Source: Streptosporangium sp. NBC_01756
GTDB lineage: Bacteria; Actinomycetota; Actinomycetes; Streptosporangiales; Streptosporangiaceae
NCBI RefSeq assembly: GCF_035917975.1
Contig: NZ_CP109130.1
Span: 4,340,001 to 4,404,000, forward strand
Direction of reading: 5' to 3'
DNA: 64,000 bases
Made by a program: the position numbers and the translations under genes. Shown piece by piece: positions 23,071 to 31,060 of this stretch. Position 1 is the first letter of the stretch; every line of letters begins with the position of its first letter. The notes under the pieces were generated by a model that saw only the letters and a list, made by a program, of their open reading frames with translations, was not told where the DNA came from and searched no databases.

Positions 23071-23331
23071 GGTGTCCTTTCCCGAAGATCATTCCAGCGC
23101 GCCGGCTTGATTGTCCGGCACCCCGCCACCCCACATGGGCGGCATGGTGGCCGGGTGCAGCGCGATCACCTGGTACCGGAGCCGGGACCGACCGGCAGGT
23201 CAACGGCGAGCAGGTGCGGCAGATCAGACCCGGTTCGCCCCGGCCCTTCCCTCTGCGGACCCGGCTTCAGCGTGCGCGATCTATCAGGTGACGTGAGATG
23301 GCGCGGTGAGTCTGGGATTGTGCCACCAGGA

Positions 23332-23967
23332 TCAGCTTCGCTGGATGCCGACGAGCAGGATGTCCGCGAGTTTGTCGGCGTAGTCGTCAGGGTCGATGTG
23401 GGGGCCGTTGGTTCCGAGGTATCCGATCATCATGTCGATCGCGCCTTGATAGGTGATGGCCATCACGCGGGTGTCGAAGTCGCGCAGGGTTCCCTCGGCT
23501 TGGCCGCGTCGGAACAGCGATTCCTGTGCTTGGTAGGTCTCTTCGTAGGCGTCAGGCGTCAGGCGCGGTGTGCCATCGGGGTGACGCAGGTTGTGCGCGA
23601 TGTGGTTGAGCGCGGTGAGTTCTCCCCGGTGGGTGACGGTCAAGGCCGCAGCTCGGCGTAGGGCCGCGCGAATGATGTCCGGGACGGGCTCGGTCAGGTC
23701 GAGCGAGTTCGCGATGCGGTCGCGGATGGTGGTCATCGTCGCTTTGGCAGTGGACTCCATCAGGTCGTCCTTGTCGGCGAAGTAGTGCCAGAGCAGGCCC
23801 TTGGAAACGCCGGCCCGCTCGGCGACGCGAGTCAACGACAGGCCGTCGTAACCGCAGTCGGCGAGCTCCTCCACGGCTGCGGTCATGATCTGTGCCCGGC
23901 GTTGATTCTCGTCGAGTCGACGCCGACGCGCACCCGACCCTGTGGTTTGTGAGGACGAAGTGGTCAT
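23332..23967 (-). CDS. TetR-family transcriptional regulator
   Basis: A 211-residue protein. The helix-turn-helix is seen as IMTAAVEELADCGYDGLSL, TRVAERAGVSKGLLWHYF and ADKDDLM. The C-terminal ligand domain has TALNHIAHNLRHPDGTPRL. ATG at 23967 lies 4 bp after the stop of the membrane-protein gene, so both form one transcript. Two perfect 7-4-7 palindromes at the start of the upstream gene are the likely operators, making this an autoregulated operon. The inducer is unknown; the partner membrane protein gives no clear hint. Confidence 0.9.
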   Translation of the reverse strand: MTTSSSQTTGSGARRRRLDENQRRAQIMTAAVEELADCGYDGLSLTRVAERAGVSKGLLWHYFADKDDLMESTAKATMTTIRDRIANSLDLTEPVPDIIRAALRRAAALTVTHRGELTALNHIAHNLRHPDGTPRLTPDAYEETYQAQESLFRRGQAEGTLRDFDTRVMAITYQGAIDMMIGYLGTNGPHIDPDDYADKLADILLVGIQRS

Positions 23968-23971
23968 GCCG

Positions 23972-24424
23972 TCACCGCGGATCGTTGGTCTGGTCATCGG
24001 CGACCGGCTGACGGTTCCGGCGAACCCGGATTGACAGGATCGCAAGGGTCAGCATCATCGCGGCGATGACGAGCATCTCGACGCGCATCCACGCAGGGAA
24101 GACGCCAGGCAGCGCGGCTTCGACGAGATTCACCACCAGCAGGACGCATCCGATGATGGTGAGTGCACGCAGGCCGGAGGGGCTCCCTTTGAGTGCGGCG
24201 CGCGTCCGCACGGGTAGCACGATCGCGAACACGGCGACGATCACGGCGTGACCCCATGCCTCTGAGGTCGCCAGATGTGGTGCCGTCGCCGCCAGGACGG
24301 CCAGGGCCACCAACGTGCCCAAGGCCACGACCACGTAGGCGGCTACCAGTCGTTTCACCCTTGCGAGCGGTACAGACGTGAGCGATGCCGACCCGAGCTC
24401 ATCTCTTTCAATCCTATTGACCAT
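23972..24424 (-). CDS. Four-helix integral membrane protein of unknown function
   Basis: A 150-residue protein with a charged N terminus (MVNRIERDELG) and four hydrophobic segments: VAAYVVVALGTLVALAVLAA, WGHAVIVAVFAIVLPV, ALTIIGCVLLVVNLVEAAL and VEMLVIAAMMLTLAIL. No catalytic motif is visible. ATG at 24424 lies inside one operator palindrome and has no Shine-Dalgarno, so the transcript may be leaderless. It is the first gene of the TetR operon. It could be a small exporter or stress-responsive membrane protein, but nothing in the sequence decides this. Confidence 0.72.
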   Translation of the reverse strand: MVNRIERDELGSASLTSVPLARVKRLVAAYVVVALGTLVALAVLAATAPHLATSEAWGHAVIVAVFAIVLPVRTRAALKGSPSGLRALTIIGCVLLVVNLVEAALPGVFPAWMRVEMLVIAAMMLTLAILSIRVRRNRQPVADDQTNDPR

Positions 24425-24460
24425 GCGGTCAATACTATCCCAATTGACCGCGTGGTCAAT
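24416..24460. promoter_or_regulatory. Twin TetR operator palindromes
   Basis: ATTGACC-ATGC-GGTCAAT (24416-24433) and ATTGACC-GCGT-GGTCAAT (24443-24460) are perfect 7-4-7 inverted repeats, 27 bp apart centre to centre. The first covers the start codon of the membrane-protein gene and the second lies over its presumed promoter. Confidence 0.85.
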
Positions 24461-24768
24461 AGACGGGGGGTGGGGGTGCCTGACCGGTGAGCTCGCCGGG
24501 GGAGCAGAGGTGCATCGGCGGTCGAGGTGTGGTTGTGCGGCACGAGCGGCCCCCGGCTGCATCCGATAAGGCGGTTTCTGCGCATACCGATCGGCCTGTC
24601 CGCCGTGGGCGAGGAGTGTTTATTCTTGATCAGCAAGTTGCGTGATCCGGCGTCTGACTCTCGGCTCTGAACTCCGGGACCCGGCCCGTGACCGCGGCCG
24701 ATCTCGCCGTGATGCTCCCACTCGCCCGAGGTCGCAGAGAACGGCGGTGCGGCCGGAAGGAGGAGCCG
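24461..24768. other. Intergenic region, no gene seen
   Basis: About 300 bp between the TetR-controlled operon and the truncated AraC gene. It contains no convincing open frame or RNA. The right end holds AAGGAGGAG (24757-24765), the ribosome binding site of the AraC remnant. Confidence 0.5.
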
Positions 24769-25200
24769 TTGAGTCTGATGACCTTCCACACCCACGATCT
24801 GCCGGCCCGGGACCGTTTCCCCTGCTGGTTCGAGATGGCCACGCAGGCACATGTGCGCTCCTGGGTCCGCAGTGAGCACGAGAACGACTTCGCGGCCACG
24901 ATGCGCGTGCTGCAGCTGGGCGAGGTCCAGGTGTCGCTGCTGTCCTACCCCTCGCTCCAGATGACCCGGACCCCCAGGTTGATCCGCGAGAACGATCCGG
25001 AGATGTATCTGCTCAACCTCAACCTGAACGGCTCGGCCGGCCTCACCTACCGGGGCCGCTCCACCATCTTCCGAGCGGGGGAGTTCGCCTTCTACAGCAC
25101 CTCCCACCCCAGCCAGGGGTGGCGATCGTCGCAGGAAGAGCCGGCGCGGTCGCTGGTCGTGCAGTTCCCGCGCGCACTGCCGGGCCTGCCCGCCGCCTTG
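24769..25200 (+). pseudogene. AraC-family regulator, N-terminal half only
   Basis: The frame starts at TTG 24769 behind AAGGAGGAG. It encodes the AraC_binding_2-type sensor half: DRFPCWFEMATQAHVRSW, VLQLGEVQVSLLSYP and FRAGEFAFYSTSHP, up to SLVVQFPRALPGLP. The C-terminal double helix-turn-helix domain, normally about 120 further residues, is absent; after about 25200 the reading is random and the frame runs into the convergent DUF4127 gene until 25368. The start signals are intact, so the loss is probably a deletion made when the neighbouring locus was joined. Confidence 0.72.
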
Positions 25201-25291
25201 CCTGCCGGCCGGGCGGCCTGGGCGCCGATTCCGAACGGCGGCGGAAATCGGGCCGCCCGCTGCACCGAACCACCCGCCGCGCGCGGTCCCC

Positions 25292-26770
25292 TCAGTCCCG
25301 CGCAGTCCCCTCGTCAACGAACGTCTCGTCGGGGTGCTGTCCCCGAGGCTCCCGCCTCGCCAGCGTGAAGTCGATCTCGAAGGAGCGGTTCCACGGAAAC
25401 GCGACATCCCCGATGGTCCAGTCCGGGTCGAGTCCGCGCAAGATCGGCGCGAGCCGCCGGCCTGCCGCGGCGGCGTCCGGACCGGTGGCACGGACGATGG
25501 CCTGATAGCCGTAGTCCTCGGTGAGGCGGTGCAGGAGGAGACGCCGGGCGGCCGTCCGGTCGAGGGTGTTCTCCCTGCTGCCGATGACGGTCGCCACGGC
25601 GGCGGCCACCACCGAGCCGATCGTGTTGCCTGCGGTGTTCCAGCCGCCGTACGCCACCAGGCCGTCGATGAGGCCCTCCGCCTGCAGCGCCGTCACCAGT
25701 TCCGGGTCGCCGCCGTTGGCGTGACGGATGTCCGCCAGGGCGACCGGGGCGTCAGCCTCGCGGACGGCCCGGATCGTCGCGGCGACCGCCACGGCGTCCG
25801 GGACGGGCGGGGTGCCGAGCCAGTCGGTCCGGCGCGGGTCGGGGGTGTGGAGGACCAGGACGACGTCGGCGTTCTCACCGTTCTCGGCCACCCGGGCGCC
25901 CGCGGCGAGGATCTGGCGGCGGGCGCCTTCGGCGGCGGGCAGGTTCTCGTAGGGAGCGACGGCGTCCAACCCGGCCGGGTCGCCGCCGACCACGCGGATG
26001 CGGATCGTCCGGCCGTGCTGTGCCGCCAGCGCGCGGGCGACCAGCACCGCGCCGACCTCGTCGGCGCCCGGGTACATCAGCAGCGTGCCCGCCGGATCGA
26101 GTGACCGCGCCCAGTGCCGCAGCCAGCTCTGCTCGACCGAGCCCGCCGAGTGGACGGCCGTGTCGTCGGCGGTGACGAGCAGCGGATCGACGACACCTTC
26201 CGCGAGGAGCCTGAGCACCTCCAGGTTGACGACGTGGTTGCGCAGGCGGCGCAGCTCGAAGTCGGACCTGATCTCGGCGGGGATCCGGCCGGTGTGCTCG
26301 TCGGCGGGAGGCTCGTCACCCGTCAGGTCGGCCAGGTGCAGCCGATGGAGCAGCCCGCCGTACGCGTGCAGCTCACGGCCGAACCGCGGCCAGTACGAAG
26401 GCTCCTCGTCGCCGTGATAACTGTCACTGGCCCTGGTGACCAACGAGACCGCGGAGACGGGCAGGCCAGGACGGGCCTGCCGGAGCCTGCGCAGCACGTC
26501 GAGCCTTTCGAGGACCGTCAGCGTGTCGTCGGAGGTGGTCCTCGCGGGGATGAGGCCCCCGTACACCAGCATGTCCACCGACACCACGGCCGCGTCCATG
26601 CGCTGGTCCAGCAGCCACTGGCCGAGGAGCCCGACCTTGCCGGGAGTCCGCATGGACGGCAGCAGCCCGGTGTCGGGCAGGCTGACCCGCGCGCCGGCGA
26701 TCGCCGCGACGTCGGCGGGCAGGCGGGTGTTGACCGGGCGTTCGTCGAGGGGCAGCAGAGCGATGTGCAT
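25292..26770 (-). CDS. DUF4127-family protein of the glycan locus
   Basis: A 492-residue soluble protein without signal peptide or membrane segments. It starts MHIALLPLDERPVNTRLPAD, typical of DUF4127, and has conserved acidic and polar pieces VDMLVYGGLIPARTT, RASDSYHGDEEPSYWP, YPGADEVGAVL, ADIRHANGGDPEL and YGGWNTAGNTIG. The pattern of conserved Asp, Arg, His and Trp suggests a catalytic sugar-binding site, but I know of no proven activity. It follows a GntR regulator by 14 bp on the same strand, so the two are co-transcribed. Its place beside nanE, a ROK kinase and glycosidases suggests a role in handling the same glycan. Confidence 0.82.
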   Translation of the reverse strand: MHIALLPLDERPVNTRLPADVAAIAGARVSLPDTGLLPSMRTPGKVGLLGQWLLDQRMDAAVVSVDMLVYGGLIPARTTSDDTLTVLERLDVLRRLRQARPGLPVSAVSLVTRASDSYHGDEEPSYWPRFGRELHAYGGLLHRLHLADLTGDEPPADEHTGRIPAEIRSDFELRRLRNHVVNLEVLRLLAEGVVDPLLVTADDTAVHSAGSVEQSWLRHWARSLDPAGTLLMYPGADEVGAVLVARALAAQHGRTIRIRVVGGDPAGLDAVAPYENLPAAEGARRQILAAGARVAENGENADVVLVLHTPDPRRTDWLGTPPVPDAVAVAATIRAVREADAPVALADIRHANGGDPELVTALQAEGLIDGLVAYGGWNTAGNTIGSVVAAAVATVIGSRENTLDRTAARRLLLHRLTEDYGYQAIVRATGPDAAAAGRRLAPILRGLDPDWTIGDVAFPWNRSFEIDFTLARREPRGQHPDETFVDEGTARD

Positions 26771-26784
26771 GCGGTGGAACTTCC

Positions 26785-27507
26785 CTACTGAGGGTCGCGG
26801 TAGATGGTGAGCTGGTAGGAGTAGCGATCTCCCCGGTAGAGCGAGACGGCTCGCTCGATGGCGCGGCCGCGGGCGTCGAAGCCGGTGCGCAGGACGAGGA
26901 ACGCCGGGGAGAACGGCGGCGCGCCGAGGGTTCGCGCGTCGTCCGGGTCGAGCACGGTCACCTTGATCGTCTGCTCCGCCCGGTGCAGCGTGAGCCCGTA
27001 CCGCTCCGAGAGCACCTCGTACAGCGAGCCGTGCAGCTCGGGCCCCAGATCAGCGGGCACGAGCCCGGCGGGCAGGTAGCTGTGTTCCAGGCACATGGGC
27101 TCGTCGTCGGCGGTGCGGATCCGGCGGATGTGCAGCACCTCCGCCGACGGGCTGATCTGCAAGGCGTAGCCGATGTCGGCGCCCGCCGGGATCCGCTCGC
27201 AGCTGACGTCCAGCGATCCGGGACGCCGGCCGCGTGAGCGCATGTCTTCGCTGAAGGAGGTCAGCTCGACGGACTTGCGGATGCGCGGCTCGCTCACGAA
27301 CGTGCCCGAGCCCTGAACCCGGTAGACCCGCCCGTCCCGTTCCAGCTGGTCCAAGACGCGCCGCACGGTGAGTCGGCTCACGGAGAACTCCTCGGCCAGG
27401 CTGCGCTCGGTGGGCAGCTGCTCGTGCGGAGCCAGCTCGCCGATCACGAGATCCACCAGGTGCCGCCGGAGCCGCTCAGACCTGGCCGGGGGGCGTCCCA
27501 TCTGCAT
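26785..27507 (-). CDS. GntR/HutC-family regulator 1 (UTRA ligand domain)
   Basis: A 240-residue protein. The N-terminal winged helix has LPTERSLAEEFSVSRLTVRR and LERDGRVYRVQGSGTFV; the C-terminal UTRA domain binds an effector, commonly a sugar phosphate (SFSEDMRSRGRRPGS, LHIRRIRTADDEPMCLE). It resembles DasR/NagR. The start is ATG at 27507; the frame is open further upstream but crosses a palindromic operator (27528-27543). It is transcribed with the DUF4127 gene and divergently from the ROK kinase. It is about as similar in layout to the second GntR at 31951 as paralogues would be, but has a different putative operator. Confidence 0.9.
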   Translation of the reverse strand: MQMGRPPARSERLRRHLVDLVIGELAPHEQLPTERSLAEEFSVSRLTVRRVLDQLERDGRVYRVQGSGTFVSEPRIRKSVELTSFSEDMRSRGRRPGSLDVSCERIPAGADIGYALQISPSAEVLHIRRIRTADDEPMCLEHSYLPAGLVPADLGPELHGSLYEVLSERYGLTLHRAEQTIKVTVLDPDDARTLGAPPFSPAFLVLRTGFDARGRAIERAVSLYRGDRYSYQLTIYRDPQ

Positions 27508-27527
27508 GGCCCAGGAGTCTAGCCTAA

Positions 27528-27543
27528 ATTGGTGTACTCCAAT
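27528..27543. promoter_or_regulatory. GntR/HutC-type operator before regulator 1
   Basis: ATTGGTGTACTCCAAT is an inverted repeat (ATTGG...CCAAT) with the GGT-x-TA-x-ACC-like core of HutC/DasR sites. It lies 21 bp upstream of the gntR1 start, in the divergent region with the ROK kinase. It differs from the GGTATATACC sites elsewhere in the locus. Confidence 0.65.
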
Positions 27544-27612
27544 ATCGTAACCATGGCGATAATTTTGTCCTAGATCAATCGGAGTAACCCCAGCACCATG
27601 CAAGGAGCGCGA

Positions 27613-27801
27613 GTGAAGATCGTCAAAATGGGCATGCCGTCAGTGCTCGTTGGTGCGCCGACGGCCCGCTCCGGCCGGAAGGCGAGGCGATCGAGAGGCT
27701 CATCGCCGTTTCCGGTGGAAAGATCTTGTGCCGCAGCGGCGAGCGGAGTGGCCGGCGCCCGGATCCCCGTGACCCGACGACCGGCCGCCGTGCCGCGATG
27801 A
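27613..27801 (+). CDS. Possible 62-residue leader ORF coupled to the ROK kinase
   Basis: GTG at 27613 has a good AAGGAG five bases upstream, and the frame ends with TGA at 27799-27801, overlapping the kinase ATG as ATGA. These signals suggest translation. The product (starting MKIVKMGMPSVLVG) has no recognisable domain and becomes Arg/Ser/Pro-rich. The kinase frame is itself open upstream and reads WCADGPLRPEGEAIERL and IAVSGGK, which looks more protein-like. So this may be a frameshifted remnant of a small gene, not a functional leader. Confidence 0.3.
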   Translation: MKIVKMGMPSVLVGAPTARSGRKARRSRGSSPFPVERSCAAAASGVAGARIPVTRRPAAVPR

Positions 27802-28676
27802 CGCCGCTCGCACTGGCCGTCGACATCGGCGGCACCAAGGTCGCTGTCGGGCTCGTGGCGGCGGACGGGACGCTGAAAGAGCGGACCAGGGCGGCCACGC
27901 CCGCCGGGTCGTCGATCCTCCAGACCGTTTTCGAGCTCGCCCGGCCGCTGGCCGAGCAGGCGGTGATCTGCGGGATCGGCACCGCCGGGACCGTCGACCC
28001 GCGGGGGCGCATCACCTCGGCGACCGAGCTGCTCACCGGCTGGGCCGGCACCGATGTCAAGGGCGCGGCGCAGCGCGCGCTCATGCTCCCGACGGTCGTG
28101 CTGAACGACTGCCATGCCGCCGGAGTGGCGGAGGCGCGGGTCGGATCGGCTCGCGACGCGAGCACGGCACTGGTCGTCGCTGTCGGGACGGGCATCGGTG
28201 GGGCGGTGTGCGTGGCGGGCCGGGTGCGGACCGGACTCTCCGGGACGGCGGGGAGCATCGGCCATCTGCCTGCTCCGACCAGCGCGGGCGTGCCCTGCTC
28301 ATGTGGGGCGCTCGATCACATCGAGGCGCACGCGTCCGGCCCCGCGATCGAGCGCGCCTACCGGGAGGAGACCGGGCAGGCGCTGCCCCTGGCCGAGATC
28401 GGCCGGCTCGGCTCTCACGTGATCACCGACGCGGCCACGCTCCTGGGTCGCGTGCTCGCCGGCGCCGCCAACCTGGTCGACCCTGACGCGATCGTCATCG
28501 CGGGCGGCGTCTCCATGCTCGGCCCGGCGCTGTTCGGGCCCCTGGAAGCCGCCTACCGCGCCGATGCCCTGCCGGGCCCGTCCGCCGCGCCGCTCCTCCC
28601 GGCCCGTCTCGGAGGCGACGCGGGACTGGTCGGAGCGGGCCTGGAAGCCCTGTCCCGTCTCGAGAACAGATCGTGA
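27798..28676 (+). CDS. ROK-family sugar kinase, N-acetylmannosamine kinase candidate
   Basis: A 292-residue protein. The phosphate-1 motif AVDIGGTKVAVG (7-18), GIGTAGTVDPRG, the catalytic-base region VLNDCHAAGVAEARVG (Asp in ND) and VVAVGTGIGGAV define a ROK kinase. The zinc site is unusual: CSCG is present, but the following third Cys is replaced, the sequence being ALDHIE. Given nanE in the same locus, ManNAc 6-phosphorylation (NanK role) is the best guess; glucokinase or GlcNAc kinase are alternatives. It lacks the N-terminal helix-turn-helix of ROK repressors. It is the only plus-strand gene of the locus. Confidence 0.85.
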   Translation: MTPLALAVDIGGTKVAVGLVAADGTLKERTRAATPAGSSILQTVFELARPLAEQAVICGIGTAGTVDPRGRITSATELLTGWAGTDVKGAAQRALMLPTVVLNDCHAAGVAEARVGSARDASTALVVAVGTGIGGAVCVAGRVRTGLSGTAGSIGHLPAPTSAGVPCSCGALDHIEAHASGPAIERAYREETGQALPLAEIGRLGSHVITDAATLLGRVLAGAANLVDPDAIVIAGGVSMLGPALFGPLEAAYRADALPGPSAAPLLPARLGGDAGLVGAGLEALSRLENRS

Positions 28677-28759
28677 TGGGGCGCCGACCGTCGTGTCATC
28701 GTGGTCGGCGCCCCTGACCTGAGGCGTTTCTCCGGATCTCCGGAACGAAGGCCCGTCGA

Positions 28760-29803
28760 TCAGCCGGCTGTCAGCCGGACCACCCGCCCGTCGGCCACGG
28801 ACCGCTGGGCAGCGGTGACGATCCGAAGGGTGCGCAGGCCGGTGGCGCCGTCCGGCTGCGGTGGCCTCCCGTCGCGGACGGCGCCGAGGAACCGGTCCAG
28901 CATGGCCCGGTCGAGGTCCTCACCGAGGGCCAGCCAGGAGGCGCCGTCGCGCGACGTCCCGGACACGTGGGCGCCGAACGGGTCGATCTCGACGACGCCC
29001 TCGGTACCCACCACCTGCAGGGTGAGTCCGCCCCAGTTGGGGGCGTTGTCGGGATGGCTCCACGAGCAGTCGATCGTCGCAACGGCGCCGGACTGGTACG
29101 TGATGGTGACGAGACCGCCGGTCTCCGCCCGGACCTGCGGCTTGTCGGCGTGCAGGATCTGGTTGGTGACGGCCCGCACCGCGACCGCCGGCTCGCCGAG
29201 CAACTCGTCGATCAGGTCGGCCACGTGCACGACGTGGTCGGCCAGCGCGCCGCCGCCGGAGAGCGACGGATCGGTGAACCAAGCGCGCCCGCCGACGGGG
29301 ATCTTCCCGTTGTTGGTGCCGGTGATGCCCAGGACGGTCCCGATGGCGCCCGAGTCGTACAGTGCCTTGAGCGACGCGAACTCCCGGCTGAACCGTACCG
29401 GGTAGGCGGTCATCAGGAAGACGTCCGCGGCCTCGCAGGCGGCGATCATCGCCTCCGCGTCGGCGACGCTGGTGGCGAGAGGCTTCTCGCAGAGCACGTG
29501 CGCGCCCGCGGCCGCGGCGCTGATGACGAGGTCGCGATGCCGGGCGTTCTCGCTGCAGACGATGACGGCATCGGGCCCCCAGGCCAGCGCCTCGTCGTAG
29601 GTGTCGGCGTAGGCGACGCCGATCCGATCGGCGAACGCCCTGCCGCGCAGCTCTCCCGGTGGGGCGCCTGCGGCGTCCGGGTCCGCGGTCAGGAGTTCGA
29701 CGCCCGGCCGCCCGGCCAGCAACCCCGCGTAACCCTCGGCGTGCACGTGCGCGAACGACAACAACGCGACCTTCAGCGGGCGGCCCTCTGCTGCGGCTGT
29801 CAC
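28760..29803 (-). CDS. Gfo/Idh/MocA-family oxidoreductase A
   Basis: A 347-residue NAD(P)-dependent sugar dehydrogenase-type protein. Strand one reads KVALLSFAHVHAEGY in place of the usual GxGxxG, a variant seen in some members. The catalytic EKP motif is HVLCEKPLATS near residue 110, and the C-terminal sheet has GGALADHVVHVADLIDELLG, where DHVVH supplies the usual D-x-x-x-H. Members oxidise, reduce or epimerise sugars and inositols. It starts with a 4-bp overlap at the end of oxidoreductase B, so the two are translationally coupled and probably act on the same pathway. Confidence 0.88.
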   Translation of the reverse strand: MTAAAEGRPLKVALLSFAHVHAEGYAGLLAGRPGVELLTADPDAAGAPPGELRGRAFADRIGVAYADTYDEALAWGPDAVIVCSENARHRDLVISAAAAGAHVLCEKPLATSVADAEAMIAACEAADVFLMTAYPVRFSREFASLKALYDSGAIGTVLGITGTNNGKIPVGGRAWFTDPSLSGGGALADHVVHVADLIDELLGEPAVAVRAVTNQILHADKPQVRAETGGLVTITYQSGAVATIDCSWSHPDNAPNWGGLTLQVVGTEGVVEIDPFGAHVSGTSRDGASWLALGEDLDRAMLDRFLGAVRDGRPPQPDGATGLRTLRIVTAAQRSVADGRVVRLTAG

Positions 29804-30843
29804 GCGACACCACTCCCCACGCTCATGTCCGGTTCCAGGGCGCCGAGGAGGTCACGCAGGCGCGCGGCGGTGTCGATCGGGACCGCCTCCCCGCTGCCGA
29901 GCGATTCGAGGGCGGCCTCGGCGAGTTCGACGGCGACGACCCCGTCGGCGGCAGTCACCCGGGCCGCCGGCCCACCGGCGATCGCCTCGGCGAACTCACG
30001 GATCTCGGTCAGGTACGGGCTCTCCCCGGCGACCGGCGCGGGCCGCTCCTCCCCGCCCGCCGGAACCGGCCCGAGATCGAGGCGCACCCCCGGCGGGTCG
30101 GCCGAGTCGAAGTGCAGCACCCCGCCGTCGCCCGCGACATGGAACGACGTCCGGAACGTGACGTGCGGCGGGCCCCAGAGTCCTCGTACGTGGCTGATCG
30201 CGCCGCCCGCGTGCGTGAGCACGACGTGGGCGGTCTGCAGCGGCTGTCCGTCGCGGTCCGCGGTGTTCTGCGTCGCGTAGACCTCCACCACCTCACCGGC
30301 CACCCACCGCGCGATGTCCAGGTCGTGGATCATCTGGTCCATCACCAGCCCGCCCGACTGCCCGGTGTCGGAGAACCAGGGTGACCACCACGGGAACGCG
30401 CCGCCGCGGCTGAACCGCAGCACCGCCGGCCGCCCGATCGCCCCTGCCCTGACGGCGGCGTGCATGGCCGCGTACTCGGGGAAGTAGCGCACGACGTGGC
30501 CGGGGAAGAGGTGCCGACCGGCGGCCGAGGCCCGGCGCAGCAGGTCGGCCGCGTCAGAGGTCTTCCGGGCCAGCGGCTTCTCGCAGAACACGTGCGCGCC
30601 GGCGGCCAACGCCCGGCTCGCGATGTCGTGATGGGTGGGAGTCGGCGTCATGACGTCGACGACGGAGACCAGCCGCAGCAACTCGTCGAGCGACGCGGAT
30701 TTCCGCGCGCCGTACGTCGCGGCGAGTTCGTCCGCGCCCGCCAAGCTGAAGACGTGCAGCTCGGCGCCGAGTGACCGCCAGGCGGGGGCATGGGCGTGCG
30801 CGATGCCCCCGGCTCCGACCAGTCCGACTTTCAGTGCGGGCAT
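29800..30843 (-). CDS. Gfo/Idh/MocA-family oxidoreductase B
   Basis: A 347-residue protein. The Rossmann motif is VGLVGAGGIAHAHAPAW (GxGxxA), the EKP motif HVFCEKPLARK, and the active-site stretch SGGLVMDQMIHDLDIARWVAG supplies Asp and His. ATG at 30843 is preferred; TTG at 30846 is adjacent. It precedes oxidoreductase A with a 4-bp overlap and follows nanE after 217 bp. The gap contains a weak inverted repeat (GAGCCGG near 30924, CCGGCTC near 30947) but no clear promoter palindrome of the GGTATATACC type. Two Gfo/Idh enzymes in a row often run an oxidation/reduction pair, for example in 3-keto sugar chemistry. Confidence 0.88.
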   Translation of the reverse strand: MPALKVGLVGAGGIAHAHAPAWRSLGAELHVFSLAGADELAATYGARKSASLDELLRLVSVVDVMTPTPTHHDIASRALAAGAHVFCEKPLARKTSDAADLLRRASAAGRHLFPGHVVRYFPEYAAMHAAVRAGAIGRPAVLRFSRGGAFPWWSPWFSDTGQSGGLVMDQMIHDLDIARWVAGEVVEVYATQNTADRDGQPLQTAHVVLTHAGGAISHVRGLWGPPHVTFRTSFHVAGDGGVLHFDSADPPGVRLDLGPVPAGGEERPAPVAGESPYLTEIREFAEAIAGGPAARVTAADGVVAVELAEAALESLGSGEAVPIDTAARLRDLLGALEPDMSVGSGVA

Positions 30844-31060
30844 CAACTCTTCCTGCCTGTGCTCGGAGCGCGGTCAAGTGCGGGAGACACGGTGGCCGTC
30901 CTGAGCCCCCGTCGATCGGCGGGAGAGCCGGCATCCGCGTAAGCCGACCGGCTCGGGGAATGTGGTGAGTCACCTCGATGGGGAAGGTCCGGGTGACGTG
31001 TTGAGGGGGACTGCATGGGGCGGCTCCTGGGCTGCGGGACCGGTCGAGTGGGGCGCCGGA

